Under the pieces are notes generated by a model. The model saw only the letters and a program-made list of their open reading frames with translations. It did no database searches and had not been told where the DNA came from. A stretch of 64,000 bases of DNA from Clostridium chromiireducens (GTDB taxonomy: Bacteria > Bacillota > Clostridia > Clostridiales > Clostridiaceae): the NCBI RefSeq assembly GCF_002029255.1, contig NZ_MZGT01000021.1, positions 1 through 64,000 on the forward strand, read 5' to 3'. Shown here piece after piece: positions 1 to 9,484 of the stretch; the first letter of the stretch is position 1; each line of letters starts with the position of its first letter. A program made the translations under genes and the position numbers.

Positions 1-126
1 CATATATTATATAATATTTATATGGCAGGAATAAAAATGCAAATATAAGAGTAAACACCTCATATGTTAAAATAATTAATAATTAAATAACCATAAAAAA
101 GATTAAAAGGAAAGTTGTGGGAGAAA

Positions 127-1083
127 ATGAGCAATATTATATTTCTTAATTCAAGTAAAGTAAATTTTGATAACAAACTTGATTTTTCATTACTAGATAA
201 ATTAGGCCAAGTTACTACATACGAAGATAGTAGTAATGATGAAATTTTAGAACGAGTTAAAGACCAAGAAATAGTAATTACAAAAGAGATGACAATTGGG
301 AGAGATTTAATTGAAAAATTTCCGCCTTGTGTTAAATTAATCTGTGAAGCTGGTACGGGATATAATAATATTGATATTGAAGCTGCAAAAGAAAAAAATA
401 TATCTGTGTGTAATGTGCCAGGTTATAGCAGTGAAGCAGTAGCTCAGTTAGTTGTTACATTTATATTAAACTTAACTTCATCATTATCAGAGCAGCAAAG
501 GATGATTGAAAATAAAAATTATGATAACTTTACTAAGTATCTTCAAGTCCCTCACTTTGAAATACAAAACAAAACTCTTGGAGTTATTGGTGCTGGAGCT
601 ATTGGTCAGCAGGTAATAAAAGTAGCTAAAGCCTTAGGAATGAACATACTTGTATACAGCAGAACTCCAAAAGATTTAGGAGATTCAGCTATTAAATTTG
701 TTAGTCTTGAGGAGCTTCTCAAGGAGAGTGATTTCGTTACTTTGCATTGTCCTCTGACAAGTGACACAAAGCATCTCATTAATAAGTCTAAATTAGAACT
801 TATGAAACCAGAAGCTTGTATTATAAATACTTCAAGAGGTGCAATTATAAATGAAATGGATTTAATTGAAGCACTTAAAAATAGAGAAATTGCAGGAGCA
901 GCACTTGATGTTCAGGAACAAGAACCTCCAGAATTAAATAATCCACTTTTTGACATGAAGAATGTTATTCTTACTCCACATATAGGATGGAGATGCCTTG
1001 AATCAAGACAAAGACTTGTAAACTTATTGGCTGATAACATTGAAGCATTTATTAAGGGAAGTCCTATTAATACTGTTTACTAA
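127..1083 (+). CDS. D-2-hydroxyacid dehydrogenase (NAD-dependent)
   Basis: A cytoplasmic oxidoreductase of about 318 residues that interconverts a 2-oxoacid and a D-2-hydroxyacid with NAD(H). The Rossmann motif GVIGAGAIG lies near residue 150. The expected catalytic set is present: Arg in NTSRGAI, Glu in the DVQEQEPPE segment and His in LTPHIGW. Length is normal for the family. The frame is also open from a TTG at 115. I prefer the ATG at 127, which has GGGAG just upstream, although the TTG with AGGAAAG before it is possible. The exact substrate (glycerate, lactate, hydroxyisocaproate or phosphoglycerate type) cannot be read from sequence. It appears monocistronic, with a hairpin terminator just downstream. 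Confidence 0.85.
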   Translation: MSNIIFLNSSKVNFDNKLDFSLLDKLGQVTTYEDSSNDEILERVKDQEIVITKEMTIGRDLIEKFPPCVKLICEAGTGYNNIDIEAAKEKNISVCNVPGYSSEAVAQLVVTFILNLTSSLSEQQRMIENKNYDNFTKYLQVPHFEIQNKTLGVIGAGAIGQQVIKVAKALGMNILVYSRTPKDLGDSAIKFVSLEELLKESDFVTLHCPLTSDTKHLINKSKLELMKPEACIINTSRGAIINEMDLIEALKNREIAGAALDVQEQEPPELNNPLFDMKNVILTPHIGWRCLESRQRLVNLLADNIEAFIKGSPINTVY

Positions 1084-1128
1084 TATTTGAAATATTTTTG
1101 AGGAAATGTGTTATAAATTGTTTATTGA

Positions 1129-1163
1129 AAGGAATTGCTAATTTTAAGCAGTTTCTTTTTTTA
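1129..1163 (+). terminator. Rho-independent terminator after the dehydrogenase
   Basis: GGAATTGCT and AGCAGTTTC form a stem followed by a seven-T run. A near-identical hairpin follows the HxlR gene at 24704. Confidence 0.7.
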
Positions 1164-1498
1164 TCTTAATTATTGGTAAATATCATGAAATATAAGATTA
1201 AAATGTTAATCGTTGATATAAAAAAGCAAAAAAATGAAATTGATAATTTAGGAATTGAAATTAAAATGGTAAGGAAATATATTTAGAGATTGGAATATTT
1301 TAATACATTCCTTTTACTGTATTAGGCGAAACTTCCTAGTTTTACGTACCTATAAATTAGATAAAACAGGAATGTAAACTATTTAATAATAATATATATT
1401 ATAAGAGTAAGATTTCTAAAAAGAAAAAAGTAGTATCAAGGTATAAGTCTCTTTTAACAATTCATAGTATATAATGAAAATTTGGGGGTGTACAAAAA
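1164..1498. other. Intergenic region with a possible small ORF and a long-range stem
   Basis: The region holds a 33-codon ORF from ATG 1185 to 1286 (Lys/Ile-rich, weak ribosome binding site, no recognisable family), which I do not call as a gene. Further on, TACATTCC at 1304-1311 can pair with GGAATGTA at 1369-1376, extended by TTTT/AAAA, enclosing a small TAGG/CCTA hairpin. This may be a structured leader of the CoA transferase operon. No known riboswitch consensus was recognised. Confidence 0.3.
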
Positions 1499-2215
1499 AT
1501 GGCAGAGATTAAGACAGTGCAAGAAGCGGTAGAAAATATTAAAGACGGGATGAAAGTTATGACAGCAGGCTTTTTAGGAGTAGGTGCTCCATTAAAGATG
1601 ATAGACGCATTAGCAGAAACAGATGTTAAGAACCTTACACTTATTCAAGCCGTATCAGCTCATCCGGGAGAAACACATGATATTGGTAAGCTTGTAGCAA
1701 ATAAACAAATAAAAAAATTTGTAGGCGCACATATTGGAACTTGTCCTGAAATACAAGAACAATACAATGCAAGAGAACTTGAAGTGGAATTTATACCTAT
1801 GGGAACTATAGTAGAATGTATAAGAGCTGGAGGAGCTGGGCTTGGTGCAGTTATAACTCCAACTGGTCTTGGAACTGAAATTGAAAAGGGAAGAGATAAA
1901 CTTACTGTAGAAGGAAAGGAATATTTAGTATTTCCAGCAATAAAGGCAGATGTTGCCCTAATTAAGGGTTTTAAAGCTGATAAACTTGGGAATATCGTAT
2001 ATAGAGGGACAACTAAAGGAACAAATACAATTATGGCGCTTGCTGCTGATTTAGTTATAGCTGAGGTAGATGAAATTGTAGAAGTCGGCGAAATTCCCCC
2101 TGACAGTGTTGGAACACCGGCTATATTAGTAGATATAATTGTTCAAGGTGATTCTATTGAGGATAGAACAAAGTATTTTGAAGATTTATGGATAAGAACT
2201 AAAAAAATGAAATAA
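1499..2215 (+). CDS. atoD: CoA transferase subunit A (acetate/butyrate-acetoacetate type)
   Basis: Alpha subunit of a family I 3-oxoacid CoA transferase, which moves CoA between acyl-CoA and acetate, butyrate or acetoacetate. The family signature is visible at residues 16-31 (DGMKVMTAGF followed by a Gly/Pro-rich stretch), as is the glycine-rich core GGAGLGAV. At 238 residues it is slightly longer than typical CtfA. The ATG has a strong GGGGGTG ribosome binding site. The beta subunit starts 11 bases after this stop, so the two are clearly co-translated. The aldehyde dehydrogenase and acetoacetate decarboxylase genes of the classical sol operon are absent, so this is more likely a general AtoDA-type enzyme than the solventogenic CtfAB. 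Confidence 0.88.
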   Translation: MAEIKTVQEAVENIKDGMKVMTAGFLGVGAPLKMIDALAETDVKNLTLIQAVSAHPGETHDIGKLVANKQIKKFVGAHIGTCPEIQEQYNARELEVEFIPMGTIVECIRAGGAGLGAVITPTGLGTEIEKGRDKLTVEGKEYLVFPAIKADVALIKGFKADKLGNIVYRGTTKGTNTIMALAADLVIAEVDEIVEVGEIPPDSVGTPAILVDIIVQGDSIEDRTKYFEDLWIRTKKMK

Positions 2216-2226
2216 GGGGGTAAAAG

Positions 2227-2880
2227 ATGGATAGTAAAGAGATTATTGCAAGAAGAATCGCAAAAGAGTTTAAAGAAGGAATGGTTGCTAATTTAGGATT
2301 CGGGATACCTAATATGGCTGCAAACTATTTGCCAGAAGGAATAGATATAATATTACAATGTGAAAATGGAGCATTGAAGTTTGGAGAAACTCCAGCTATA
2401 GGCAAATCTGATCCGGACTTGGCTAATTCTGGTGGCGCTCCAATTACTTTATTACCAGGAGCCTCAACATTTGAAATGGATCTATCCTTTGCAATAATAA
2501 GAGGAGGACATGTTGATATAACTGCATTAGGTGCCTTAGAGGTAGATCAAGAAGGAAATATTGCTAACTGGAAGATACCTGGAGTTTTTGCACCAGGCAT
2601 GGGAGGTGCAATGGATCTTTTAGTAGGAGCAAAATATGTAATAGCTGCTTTAAATCACAATGACAAAAAAGGTAATCCAAAGGTGCTAAAGAAATGTACA
2701 TTATCTTTATCAGCTGCAAAGTGCGTTGATCTTATAATTACAGATAAAGCGGTTATGAAGGTTACAGATAAGGGATTGGTATTAATGGAAGTAGCACCAG
2801 ATTTAACTGTTGATGAAGTATTAAAGATCACTGATGCTGATTTAATAATAGATAAAGATGTTAAAGAAATGGATATATAA
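2227..2880 (+). CDS. atoA: CoA transferase subunit B (acetate/butyrate-acetoacetate type)
   Basis: Beta subunit of the CoA transferase. It carries the catalytic glutamate (about residue 46) in the motif QCENGALKFG, which forms the glutamyl-CoA thioester intermediate in this family; the usual SENG is CENG here. The length of 217 residues is typical. The start has a GGGGG ribosome binding site directly after the subunit A stop. A long hairpin closes the operon. With the acyl-CoA dehydrogenase and Etf genes elsewhere in the window this fits a butyrate-forming anaerobe, but the acid substrate is an inference. Confidence 0.88.
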   Translation: MDSKEIIARRIAKEFKEGMVANLGFGIPNMAANYLPEGIDIILQCENGALKFGETPAIGKSDPDLANSGGAPITLLPGASTFEMDLSFAIIRGGHVDITALGALEVDQEGNIANWKIPGVFAPGMGGAMDLLVGAKYVIAALNHNDKKGNPKVLKKCTLSLSAAKCVDLIITDKAVMKVTDKGLVLMEVAPDLTVDEVLKITDADLIIDKDVKEMDI

Positions 2881-2943
2881 TAATCGTGGTTAAAAAAATC
2901 AAGTAAAATTTTATTATTTGTTGTATTGTAAATATAGAATTTT

Positions 2944-2984
2944 GAAGAGTCTAAGGCTAGACAAAATCTAGCTTTAGACTCTTC
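2944..2984 (+). terminator. Long hairpin after the CoA transferase operon
   Basis: An 18-base-pair stem with a five-base loop (CAAAA) and a single G-U pair. The T-tract after it is weak, so termination efficiency is uncertain. Confidence 0.6.
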
Positions 2985-3163
2985 GTTATCTTAAGATGTA
3001 ACTATAAAATTAAGAGGCATACAAATGAAAAAAGCTAAAATGAAAAAATATTTAATAATATTTATTTTTTTTGTCAGAAGATGATATTGAATTACGAATA
3101 GTATTAAGAAGGAAAAAAATATATTATTATGTTTAAATATGAAAGCAAGGAGTGTATTGGAAG

Positions 3164-3769
3164 ATGAAAACTAAATTAATCAAAAAAATTATGATGTTAA
3201 CAATTACAACAATCACTGCTATAGGAATGTTTTCTGTAGGTGCTTCAGCATCTTGGAGACAAAATACGCATGGTTGGTGGAATCAAAAAGGAAATGGATA
3301 TTCAATGGGATGGGATCGAATCGGAAGTCAGTGGTTTTATTTTAATCCAGATGGATATATGAAAACTGGTTGGCTTAAAGATGGGGACAAGTGGTACTTC
3401 TTAAATTCAAATGGAGATATGAAGACTGGCTGGGTTCAAGATGCAGGAAAATGGTATTATTTAAATCCTAATGGAGATATGGCATATAATACAGCTGTTG
3501 ATGGTTATATATTAGGTCCTGATGGTGCTTGGACAGTTGATATCAATGTTACTACTGGGGCAGCCGTTAATATTACCATAACTCCAACAACAGAGGCAGC
3601 AGTAACTTTACCGTTTAGCGGTAATGATGATAATAAGTATTTAGATAAATTCAACAAGGAAAAAGAAAAGGTTGAAAAGTTTTTGGATAAAACAAAGGAA
3701 AAATTAGATGAGCAAACTCAAAAAATGCAACAAAAATTAAACCAAGCTTGGTGGTACTTGCATAGATAA
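3164..3769 (+). CDS. Secreted cell-wall-binding repeat protein
   Basis: Exported protein of about 201 residues. A signal peptide ends near residue 30 (SVGASASW). It is followed by three to four choline-binding-type repeats with the pattern GWxxxxxKWYYLxxxGxM, such as KTGWLKDGDKWYFL. These bind wall teichoic or lipoteichoic acid substituents in related proteins. A short Thr/Val-rich linker leads to a charged Lys/Glu helix of about 45 residues, probably a coiled coil. There is no enzymatic domain. The start is ATG 3164, because the GTG at 3152 overlaps the AAGGAG ribosome binding site. The window encodes two more proteins of this class, at 42006 and 55932. Confidence 0.8.
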   Translation: MKTKLIKKIMMLTITTITAIGMFSVGASASWRQNTHGWWNQKGNGYSMGWDRIGSQWFYFNPDGYMKTGWLKDGDKWYFLNSNGDMKTGWVQDAGKWYYLNPNGDMAYNTAVDGYILGPDGAWTVDINVTTGAAVNITITPTTEAAVTLPFSGNDDNKYLDKFNKEKEKVEKFLDKTKEKLDEQTQKMQQKLNQAWWYLHR

Positions 3770-3834
3770 ATATTATTATTAGTTTTTTATTAAAATCTAT
3801 CTAAAATTATACTTAACACAAAATTAAAAGTTTT

Positions 3835-3873
3835 AAGGGCATAGAAGTTAATTCTCTATACCCTTTAATTTTT
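3835..3873 (+). terminator. Terminator after the cell-wall-binding gene
   Basis: AAGGG(C)ATAGA pairs with TCTAT(A)CCCTT around a short loop and is followed by TTTAATTTTT. Confidence 0.65.
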
Positions 3874-4379
3874 ATGTGTATCGAGATTATTATAAAGATT
3901 CAAAAAGGTAACAATCCTAGAATATTAGCCTAAAATTAAAAAAAATAGAAGAGGTTATTTTGGAATATAACAATTGGATAAAGAAGAACAATAGAGAGGA
4001 TAAAATAGAAAACAATGAGGATTTTTTACAAACAGAATAAGCTTTAAAAGATAGTAGACAGTAGAAATATTGTTTGCTATTTTTTATTTTTGTTAAGCTA
4101 ATGTTAAGGAAACATTATTATAATAAGAATTGTTAAAAAAACTTTTTCATTAGTAACTCTTTAATTAAGCAGCCATTAATTTGGCTGTATTTTTTTATTT
4201 AAAATGAAAAAGGCAGTAACCAAAGTTACCATCAAGTACATTTGGCAATATAATTGTAATTTATGTACTAGTTATAAACCAATGAGTGGAGTTAGTATTT
4301 TTTTGAATAATAATGATTTTATTGTCGAATACTATTTTATGATTTATAGAATTACTATATAACAGAGGAGGAAATAGTA
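3874..4379. other. Intergenic region with two further hairpins
   Basis: There is no confident gene here. A 26-codon TTG-started ORF (3960-4040, hydrophilic) ends just before a hairpin, AGTAGACA/TGTTTGCT, followed by a T-rich stretch (about 4051-4090). A second small hairpin, CAGCC/GGCTG at 4170-4187, is followed by seven Ts. Two terminator-like structures without a convincing gene suggest a small RNA or a decayed gene. Confidence 0.35.
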
Positions 4380-6875
4380 TTGAATAAAAAATCGAAAAGG
4401 TTTATAACCTGGGTTATATTAATGACCATTGCTTTTTCATATATAATAAATGTAAATGTAATGGCCGAAATGACTAATGACAATGGTGTACATTTGGTTC
4501 TAGATGGGTTTAACAATAACAGTATCCTACCAAAACATTTTCGGAAAACTACTGATTTAACAGTTGTAAAAAACAATAAAGATTTGATTCTTAATGGCTT
4601 GGATAAATTAAATATTTCTGGAAGCCAACAATTTTCGGGAAATAACATCCAGCTATTAACAAAAGCTATTGATACTTCGTTGCCTATAACAGTAATAGAT
4701 TTAAGGCAAGAATGTCATGGATTCATAAATGGATTTGCAGTAAGCTGGGCAGACGCAAAGAATAACGCAAATGTAGGGCTTACTAGAGATCAAGTTATAG
4801 CTAAAGAAAAAGAGGATTTAAAAAGTATCAAAATAAATGAACCCATAACTTTTTACAATAATTCTAAGGAAACTATGGTTGTTAAAACAGTTCAAAACGA
4901 AGAAGAACTTACTAAATCTAAAAATTTAGGATATCAAAGAATAACGGTTAGAGATGGTGGAATACCTACTGATGATATGGTTGATTATTTTATGGAAGTT
5001 ATAAAAAATAAGCCAAAAGACTCTTGGCTCCATTTCCATTGTAAAGAAGGGATTGGAAGGACATCTACTTTCATGATAATGTATGATATGATTAACAATT
5101 ATAAGGAAGTTAGTGCTGATGGAATAATTAAAAGACAATTAGCATTAGCAAATTTTGAAGATGTCACACTAAAGTCTTTTTATAATAATGAAAGAATAGG
5201 CTTTTTAAATAAATTTTATGATTATTGCAAAGCTAATGGTGATTCATTTAATACAAAATGGAGTAAATGGGAAAGTAAATCTTCGAGTATAGATAAAGCA
5301 GATAATTCTGATACTGCACAAGTAATGAATATGAATCCCGCTTATATAAAGAATAATATAATTCCTAAATCTTTATATGTTATTTCTTTAGATTCAATGC
5401 TACCTAGTGAAAGAACAATGATAACTAGCCTTCAGGGGCTAGTTAATAATCATTGTTCTTTTCAAATATATACGATTAATTCTTCTCAGCCAGATTATAA
5501 AATATGGTTGGAAGATTTAAAAAGTAATTACAAGGTATCCTATGAGATAATATCAGATCCGTGGCAGTTAGTAAGTATATACAAAGATTACATAAATGGA
5601 TATGTGCTCTATAGCAGTAAGATGCCAAAAGATTCTTCAATAAATAATGCGTGTTCCTTGGCATCTTTAAATAAAGCTTTAGTTATTGATGAGACAATAG
5701 AGCCTAAAATAAAGGAGATGGGAATAGAACTTAAAGGAGATTGCAGGAATACAGATGAATGTTGGGCTTATAATAATTTATGGAATAAAGGATTAAATCA
5801 TTCCATGGTAATAGAGCTCGCTCCCGATAGAATTGATGCATTAAGGGATTATGCGATAATGACTAAATCGTTAATATTTTATGAAAAAAGCATAGATAAA
5901 ACAGTCCTTAGGGACAAGATATTTTCTTCAATGGAGGGTGATTCTACTTGCTTAGGTTGGGGACCAGATGAGTTTATTAATGTAAGTACTGCATCAAAAC
6001 ATGGTGTTAGTATGGTTGCAGCAGATTGGTCTTATAATTTAACTAGCTTAAGTGCTTTTAATAAGCCTCATCTCACTAAAAAATCTTCACTTACAGTTCC
6101 CAAAGAGGATAATGTGCATTATGTTACGTTTATAATGTCGGATGGAGATAATCAGCAGTGGAACCTTGGAACTAACTATGGATCTCCTAAATGGTTTGGG
6201 TATGAAAATAGAGATAAACTTGCTTTAGGCTGGTCTATAACTCCAGCATTATATTACTTAACTCCGACTGTGTTCAATTTATATTATAAAAGTATAAGTA
6301 ATGAAAACCAGAAAAATAACTTTATTGTAGCGCCTTCTGGAAATGGATACATATATCCAAGCAAATTTCCTCGTAATAAATTAAGTGTATATGTTAATTC
6401 GTTAAATGATTATATGAAAAAAGTTAATGAAAATTATGTTGCAATAATAGATGATTCAGCCTTTAATGATATTGAGCTTTGGGATAATTTCACTAAGAAG
6501 TCAAATATTCAAGGATTATTTTATCTTGATTATCATAGACATGATAATTATAAAGGAAAAATTTTATGGTCTAATAATAAACCTATTGTATCCTGCAGAG
6601 ATTTACTTTGGGATTCCCTTGAAAATGAGGAGGATTTAGTGAAAAAAATAAATGATAGGGTTAATTCAGGACAAATAAATGTTCACAATTCAGAAGCTTA
6701 CACTTTTGTTTATGTTCATGTCTGGTCAAAAGAAGCAGGAAATGTCGAGGAGGTAATAAACATGTTAAGAGACAACAAAAGTGTAAGGGTAGTCCCTCCT
6801 GAAGTTTTCATGGAATTGATAAAGAAAAATGTTAAACCTGATAAGCAAGAAATGGGATTTGCTAGAATTTATTAA
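4380..6875 (+). CDS. Exported PTP-like phytase (cysteine phytase) fused to a GxGYxYP domain
   Basis: An 831-residue protein starting at TTG 4380 with a GGAGG ribosome binding site. Residues 1-29 form a signal peptide. Roughly residues 40-285 match PTP-like myo-inositol phosphatases. They contain the P-loop HCKEGIGRTS with nucleophile Cys221 and Arg227, and a WPD-loop equivalent RDGGIP with the likely general acid Asp192. From about residue 320 to the end the protein resembles the GxGYxYP putative glycoside hydrolase family, including SDGDNQQW and the name motif GNGYIYPSKFP near residue 653. The first half probably removes phosphate from inositol phosphates outside the cell. The second half has no established reaction that I know of. 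The gene looks monocistronic. Confidence 0.75.
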   Translation: MNKKSKRFITWVILMTIAFSYIINVNVMAEMTNDNGVHLVLDGFNNNSILPKHFRKTTDLTVVKNNKDLILNGLDKLNISGSQQFSGNNIQLLTKAIDTSLPITVIDLRQECHGFINGFAVSWADAKNNANVGLTRDQVIAKEKEDLKSIKINEPITFYNNSKETMVVKTVQNEEELTKSKNLGYQRITVRDGGIPTDDMVDYFMEVIKNKPKDSWLHFHCKEGIGRTSTFMIMYDMINNYKEVSADGIIKRQLALANFEDVTLKSFYNNERIGFLNKFYDYCKANGDSFNTKWSKWESKSSSIDKADNSDTAQVMNMNPAYIKNNIIPKSLYVISLDSMLPSERTMITSLQGLVNNHCSFQIYTINSSQPDYKIWLEDLKSNYKVSYEIISDPWQLVSIYKDYINGYVLYSSKMPKDSSINNACSLASLNKALVIDETIEPKIKEMGIELKGDCRNTDECWAYNNLWNKGLNHSMVIELAPDRIDALRDYAIMTKSLIFYEKSIDKTVLRDKIFSSMEGDSTCLGWGPDEFINVSTASKHGVSMVAADWSYNLTSLSAFNKPHLTKKSSLTVPKEDNVHYVTFIMSDGDNQQWNLGTNYGSPKWFGYENRDKLALGWSITPALYYLTPTVFNLYYKSISNENQKNNFIVAPSGNGYIYPSKFPRNKLSVYVNSLNDYMKKVNENYVAIIDDSAFNDIELWDNFTKKSNIQGLFYLDYHRHDNYKGKILWSNNKPIVSCRDLLWDSLENEEDLVKKINDRVNSGQINVHNSEAYTFVYVHVWSKEAGNVEEVINMLRDNKSVRVVPPEVFMELIKKNVKPDKQEMGFARIY

Positions 6876-6998
6876 AAATTATAGCAGTAACATAGAATAT
6901 GTAACTATATGAATTTGATTGGGATCGCATCCATAAAAAATTAGACAAAAATCAGACTTCGAAAGAAATTTTTGGTATAATGTATGCGGGGTGGTACT

Positions 6999-9419
6999 TT
7001 GAACGTAAATATGTATTTTAGTTTGATACTTCTTATATCATCAATCATAATGATCCATATAGGAATTTTTTCTTGGAAAAAAAATAAGAAAGACATAGCT
7101 ATAGCTTTCATTCCTGTAGTAATATATGAAATGGGATATGCATTTGAAATATTGTGTACGAACATTGAAAATGTAGTGTTTTGGATAAGAGTTGAATATA
7201 TAGGGATAGTATTTTTACCGGTGATGTGGTTGATCTTTTCAATTAATTTTAATGGACACAAAGATAAACTTAAAAAGAGTACATTAATATCATTATGTAT
7301 TTTTTCTATTATTACATTAATAATCAATTATACAAATGATTTTCATCATTTATTTTATAAGAATATATATATGAACAATGATGGTTTATTTCCAATTGTA
7401 GAAATAGTAAAAGGACCATGGTATTGGGTGAATATTGCTTATACATATATTTTATTGATTATAGGATTTTTGATTTTTGTATCTGCTTATTTTAAGGCGG
7501 TATACATTGTTAGAAAACAGCTATTATTTTTAATAATAGCTTGGGTAATTCCTTGGATTTCAGATATTATCTATATGTTGGGCATACTGCCTTTTAATTT
7601 AGATTTATGTCCGCTGGCATTTTCTTTTTCAGGCATAATTTCAAGTTTTGCTATATTAAACTATAAACTTTTAAAACTTACACCAATAGCTTTAGAGAAA
7701 GTTTTTTCCAATATGTTAGATGGGGTTATAATACTTGATTATGAAAACAATATAGTTAATTTCAACAACTCTTCTAAAAACATTATCGAAGAATTGAAAG
7801 ATATTGAAGTAGGCGAGAAAAAAATTGATGAGATATTTAAGGAGTATAAAGAATTACTAAAAGCTATAAACAATAATATTTCTGATGAACATTTACTGAC
7901 CATAAAAAATGATGAGCAGTTAAGGTATTTTAAGATTAATATTAACAATATATATGAAAAAAATGGAGATGTCATTGGAAAAGTATTGATTTTTAATGAT
8001 GTTACTGAAAGTGAGCAGCAACGAAAGAAGTTATCAGATAATTTAAATTTTCTTCAAACGTTAATGGATGCTATTCCTAACCCGATATTTTCTAAAAATG
8101 AAGAAGGCGTATATAATCATTGTAATGCTGCTCTTACAGAATTTTTAGGAATGAGGAGAGAAGACTTTATAGGGAAGACTGTGAATGAATTGTTTGAAAA
8201 CAGTCTGGCACAAATTCATAGTGAATATGATAAGAATTTAACTGATAACAGAGGAACTCAAGTTTATGAATCAAAGCTTATTCATAATGATGGCACATAT
8301 CATGATGTGATTTTTAGTAAATCAGTGGTTGAAAGTGACTATGAAAATAATAAAGGATTAGTTGGGGTAGTAATAGATATTACTGAAGAAAAAAGGAATA
8401 AAGAGAAAATAAATAAGTTATTAAAGTTAAAAGAAGCAATGTCTAAAATTGGATATTTAATTAATGAAATAACTGATATTAATGATTTGCTTCAAATAAT
8501 ATTAAATGAAGTTATTAATTGCATTGATGATAGAAGTTGTGGTTCAGTATTACTTTTAGATGAGGATAAAAATATGAAAATAGCTGTAGCTAAAGGTTAT
8601 GATTCACAAGAAATTAAGACATTTTCACTTAAGCTTGAAGAACATCGCTTGAGATTTAATGATGGAGAAAAAATAAATAAAACTGTTATTTTTAATAATA
8701 TTGATAAATTTGGAGATATAATAATGCTAGACACAATAGAAGGAGAAAAAATAAGATCTGCTATGAGTTCGCCTATTGTTATAAATGATGAATTATATGG
8801 TTTCCTAAATATTGATAGTATATATAATAATATTTTTAGTGAAAATGACTTGGAATTGATGGAATATATGAGAAATCAGGCTTCGATTGCTATTATTAAG
8901 CATAAGCTTATTGAAGAGACTAAATATTTGTATAGATACGACAAATTAACGAATGTGTATAATAGAAGTTATTTTGAACAGGTGATTAATAAAGATATTT
9001 ATAGTGATAGTATAAATAAAAATGAATTTTTAGCAGTAGTTTTTGATTTAAATAATTTAAAATATGTTAATGACAATTATGGCCACTTAATTGGTGATAA
9101 ATTAATTATGACTTTCTCAGAAGAATTAATAAAATTAGCTGGAGATTCTGATATTATAGGAAGATATGGAGGAGACGAATTTATAGGTATTTTCTTTGAT
9201 GTAGAATATCAAACTCTAAGTAACAAATTTGAAAAACTCATTAAACACTTTAAGAGTAATCCAATAATATTTGAGGATCATAAAATTGTATGCAGCTATA
9301 GTTATGGAATTGCTAATTCTCCAAGGGATGGAGCAGAGTTTGCTGAATTGGTAAAGGTTGCTGATGGACGTATGTATGAATATAAGCGTAAAGAAAAAAA
9401 TACAATCAAGTTAAATTAG
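6999..9419 (+). CDS. Membrane-bound diguanylate cyclase (7TM-PAS-PAS-GAF-GGDEF)
   Basis: A sensor protein of about 806 residues. Residues 1-215 contain seven hydrophobic segments resembling the 7TM sensor module at the N-terminus of some histidine kinases. Two PAS domains (roughly 230-345 and 345-460), a GAF domain (485-630) and a C-terminal GGDEF domain follow. The active-site motif RYGGDEF is intact, so it should make cyclic di-GMP. The inhibitory RxxD site five residues upstream reads GDSD, so product inhibition through the I-site is probably lost. I prefer TTG 6999, because GGGGTGG lies just before it. The frame is open from ATG 6984, and ATG 7011 is also possible. The ligand is unknown. 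Confidence 0.8.
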   Translation: MNVNMYFSLILLISSIIMIHIGIFSWKKNKKDIAIAFIPVVIYEMGYAFEILCTNIENVVFWIRVEYIGIVFLPVMWLIFSINFNGHKDKLKKSTLISLCIFSIITLIINYTNDFHHLFYKNIYMNNDGLFPIVEIVKGPWYWVNIAYTYILLIIGFLIFVSAYFKAVYIVRKQLLFLIIAWVIPWISDIIYMLGILPFNLDLCPLAFSFSGIISSFAILNYKLLKLTPIALEKVFSNMLDGVIILDYENNIVNFNNSSKNIIEELKDIEVGEKKIDEIFKEYKELLKAINNNISDEHLLTIKNDEQLRYFKININNIYEKNGDVIGKVLIFNDVTESEQQRKKLSDNLNFLQTLMDAIPNPIFSKNEEGVYNHCNAALTEFLGMRREDFIGKTVNELFENSLAQIHSEYDKNLTDNRGTQVYESKLIHNDGTYHDVIFSKSVVESDYENNKGLVGVVIDITEEKRNKEKINKLLKLKEAMSKIGYLINEITDINDLLQIILNEVINCIDDRSCGSVLLLDEDKNMKIAVAKGYDSQEIKTFSLKLEEHRLRFNDGEKINKTVIFNNIDKFGDIIMLDTIEGEKIRSAMSSPIVINDELYGFLNIDSIYNNIFSENDLELMEYMRNQASIAIIKHKLIEETKYLYRYDKLTNVYNRSYFEQVINKDIYSDSINKNEFLAVVFDLNNLKYVNDNYGHLIGDKLIMTFSEELIKLAGDSDIIGRYGGDEFIGIFFDVEYQTLSNKFEKLIKHFKSNPIIFEDHKIVCSYSYGIANSPRDGAEFAELVKVADGRMYEYKRKEKNTIKLN

Positions 9420-9484
9420 TGGATAATCAGTAAATGTGTCTGAGGATGCTTATAATTTTACCTAAGGAAATGAAAACAACATAT

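Noticed and set aside
1185-1286. 33-codon Lys/Ile-rich ORF between dehydrogenase and CoA transferase
   Set aside because: Weak ribosome binding site, low-complexity composition and no recognisable relative. Probably chance in AT-rich DNA.
1499-2880. Classical solventogenic sol operon (ald-ctfA-ctfB-adc)
   Set aside because: Only the two CoA transferase subunits are present. There is no aldehyde dehydrogenase upstream and no acetoacetate decarboxylase downstream, and subunit A differs from CtfA in length and end.
3960-4040. 26-codon TTG-started ORF before a hairpin
   Set aside because: Start codon and ribosome binding site are poor. It could be a leader of a small RNA, but nothing supports translation.
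4926-5138. Minus-strand frame within the phytase gene
   Set aside because: Overlaps a well-supported coding region on the other strand and lacks a start signal or family.
6941-7327. 128-codon minus-strand frame inside the GGDEF gene
   Set aside because: It is the shadow of the hydrophobic 7TM region on the other strand and has no ribosome binding site.
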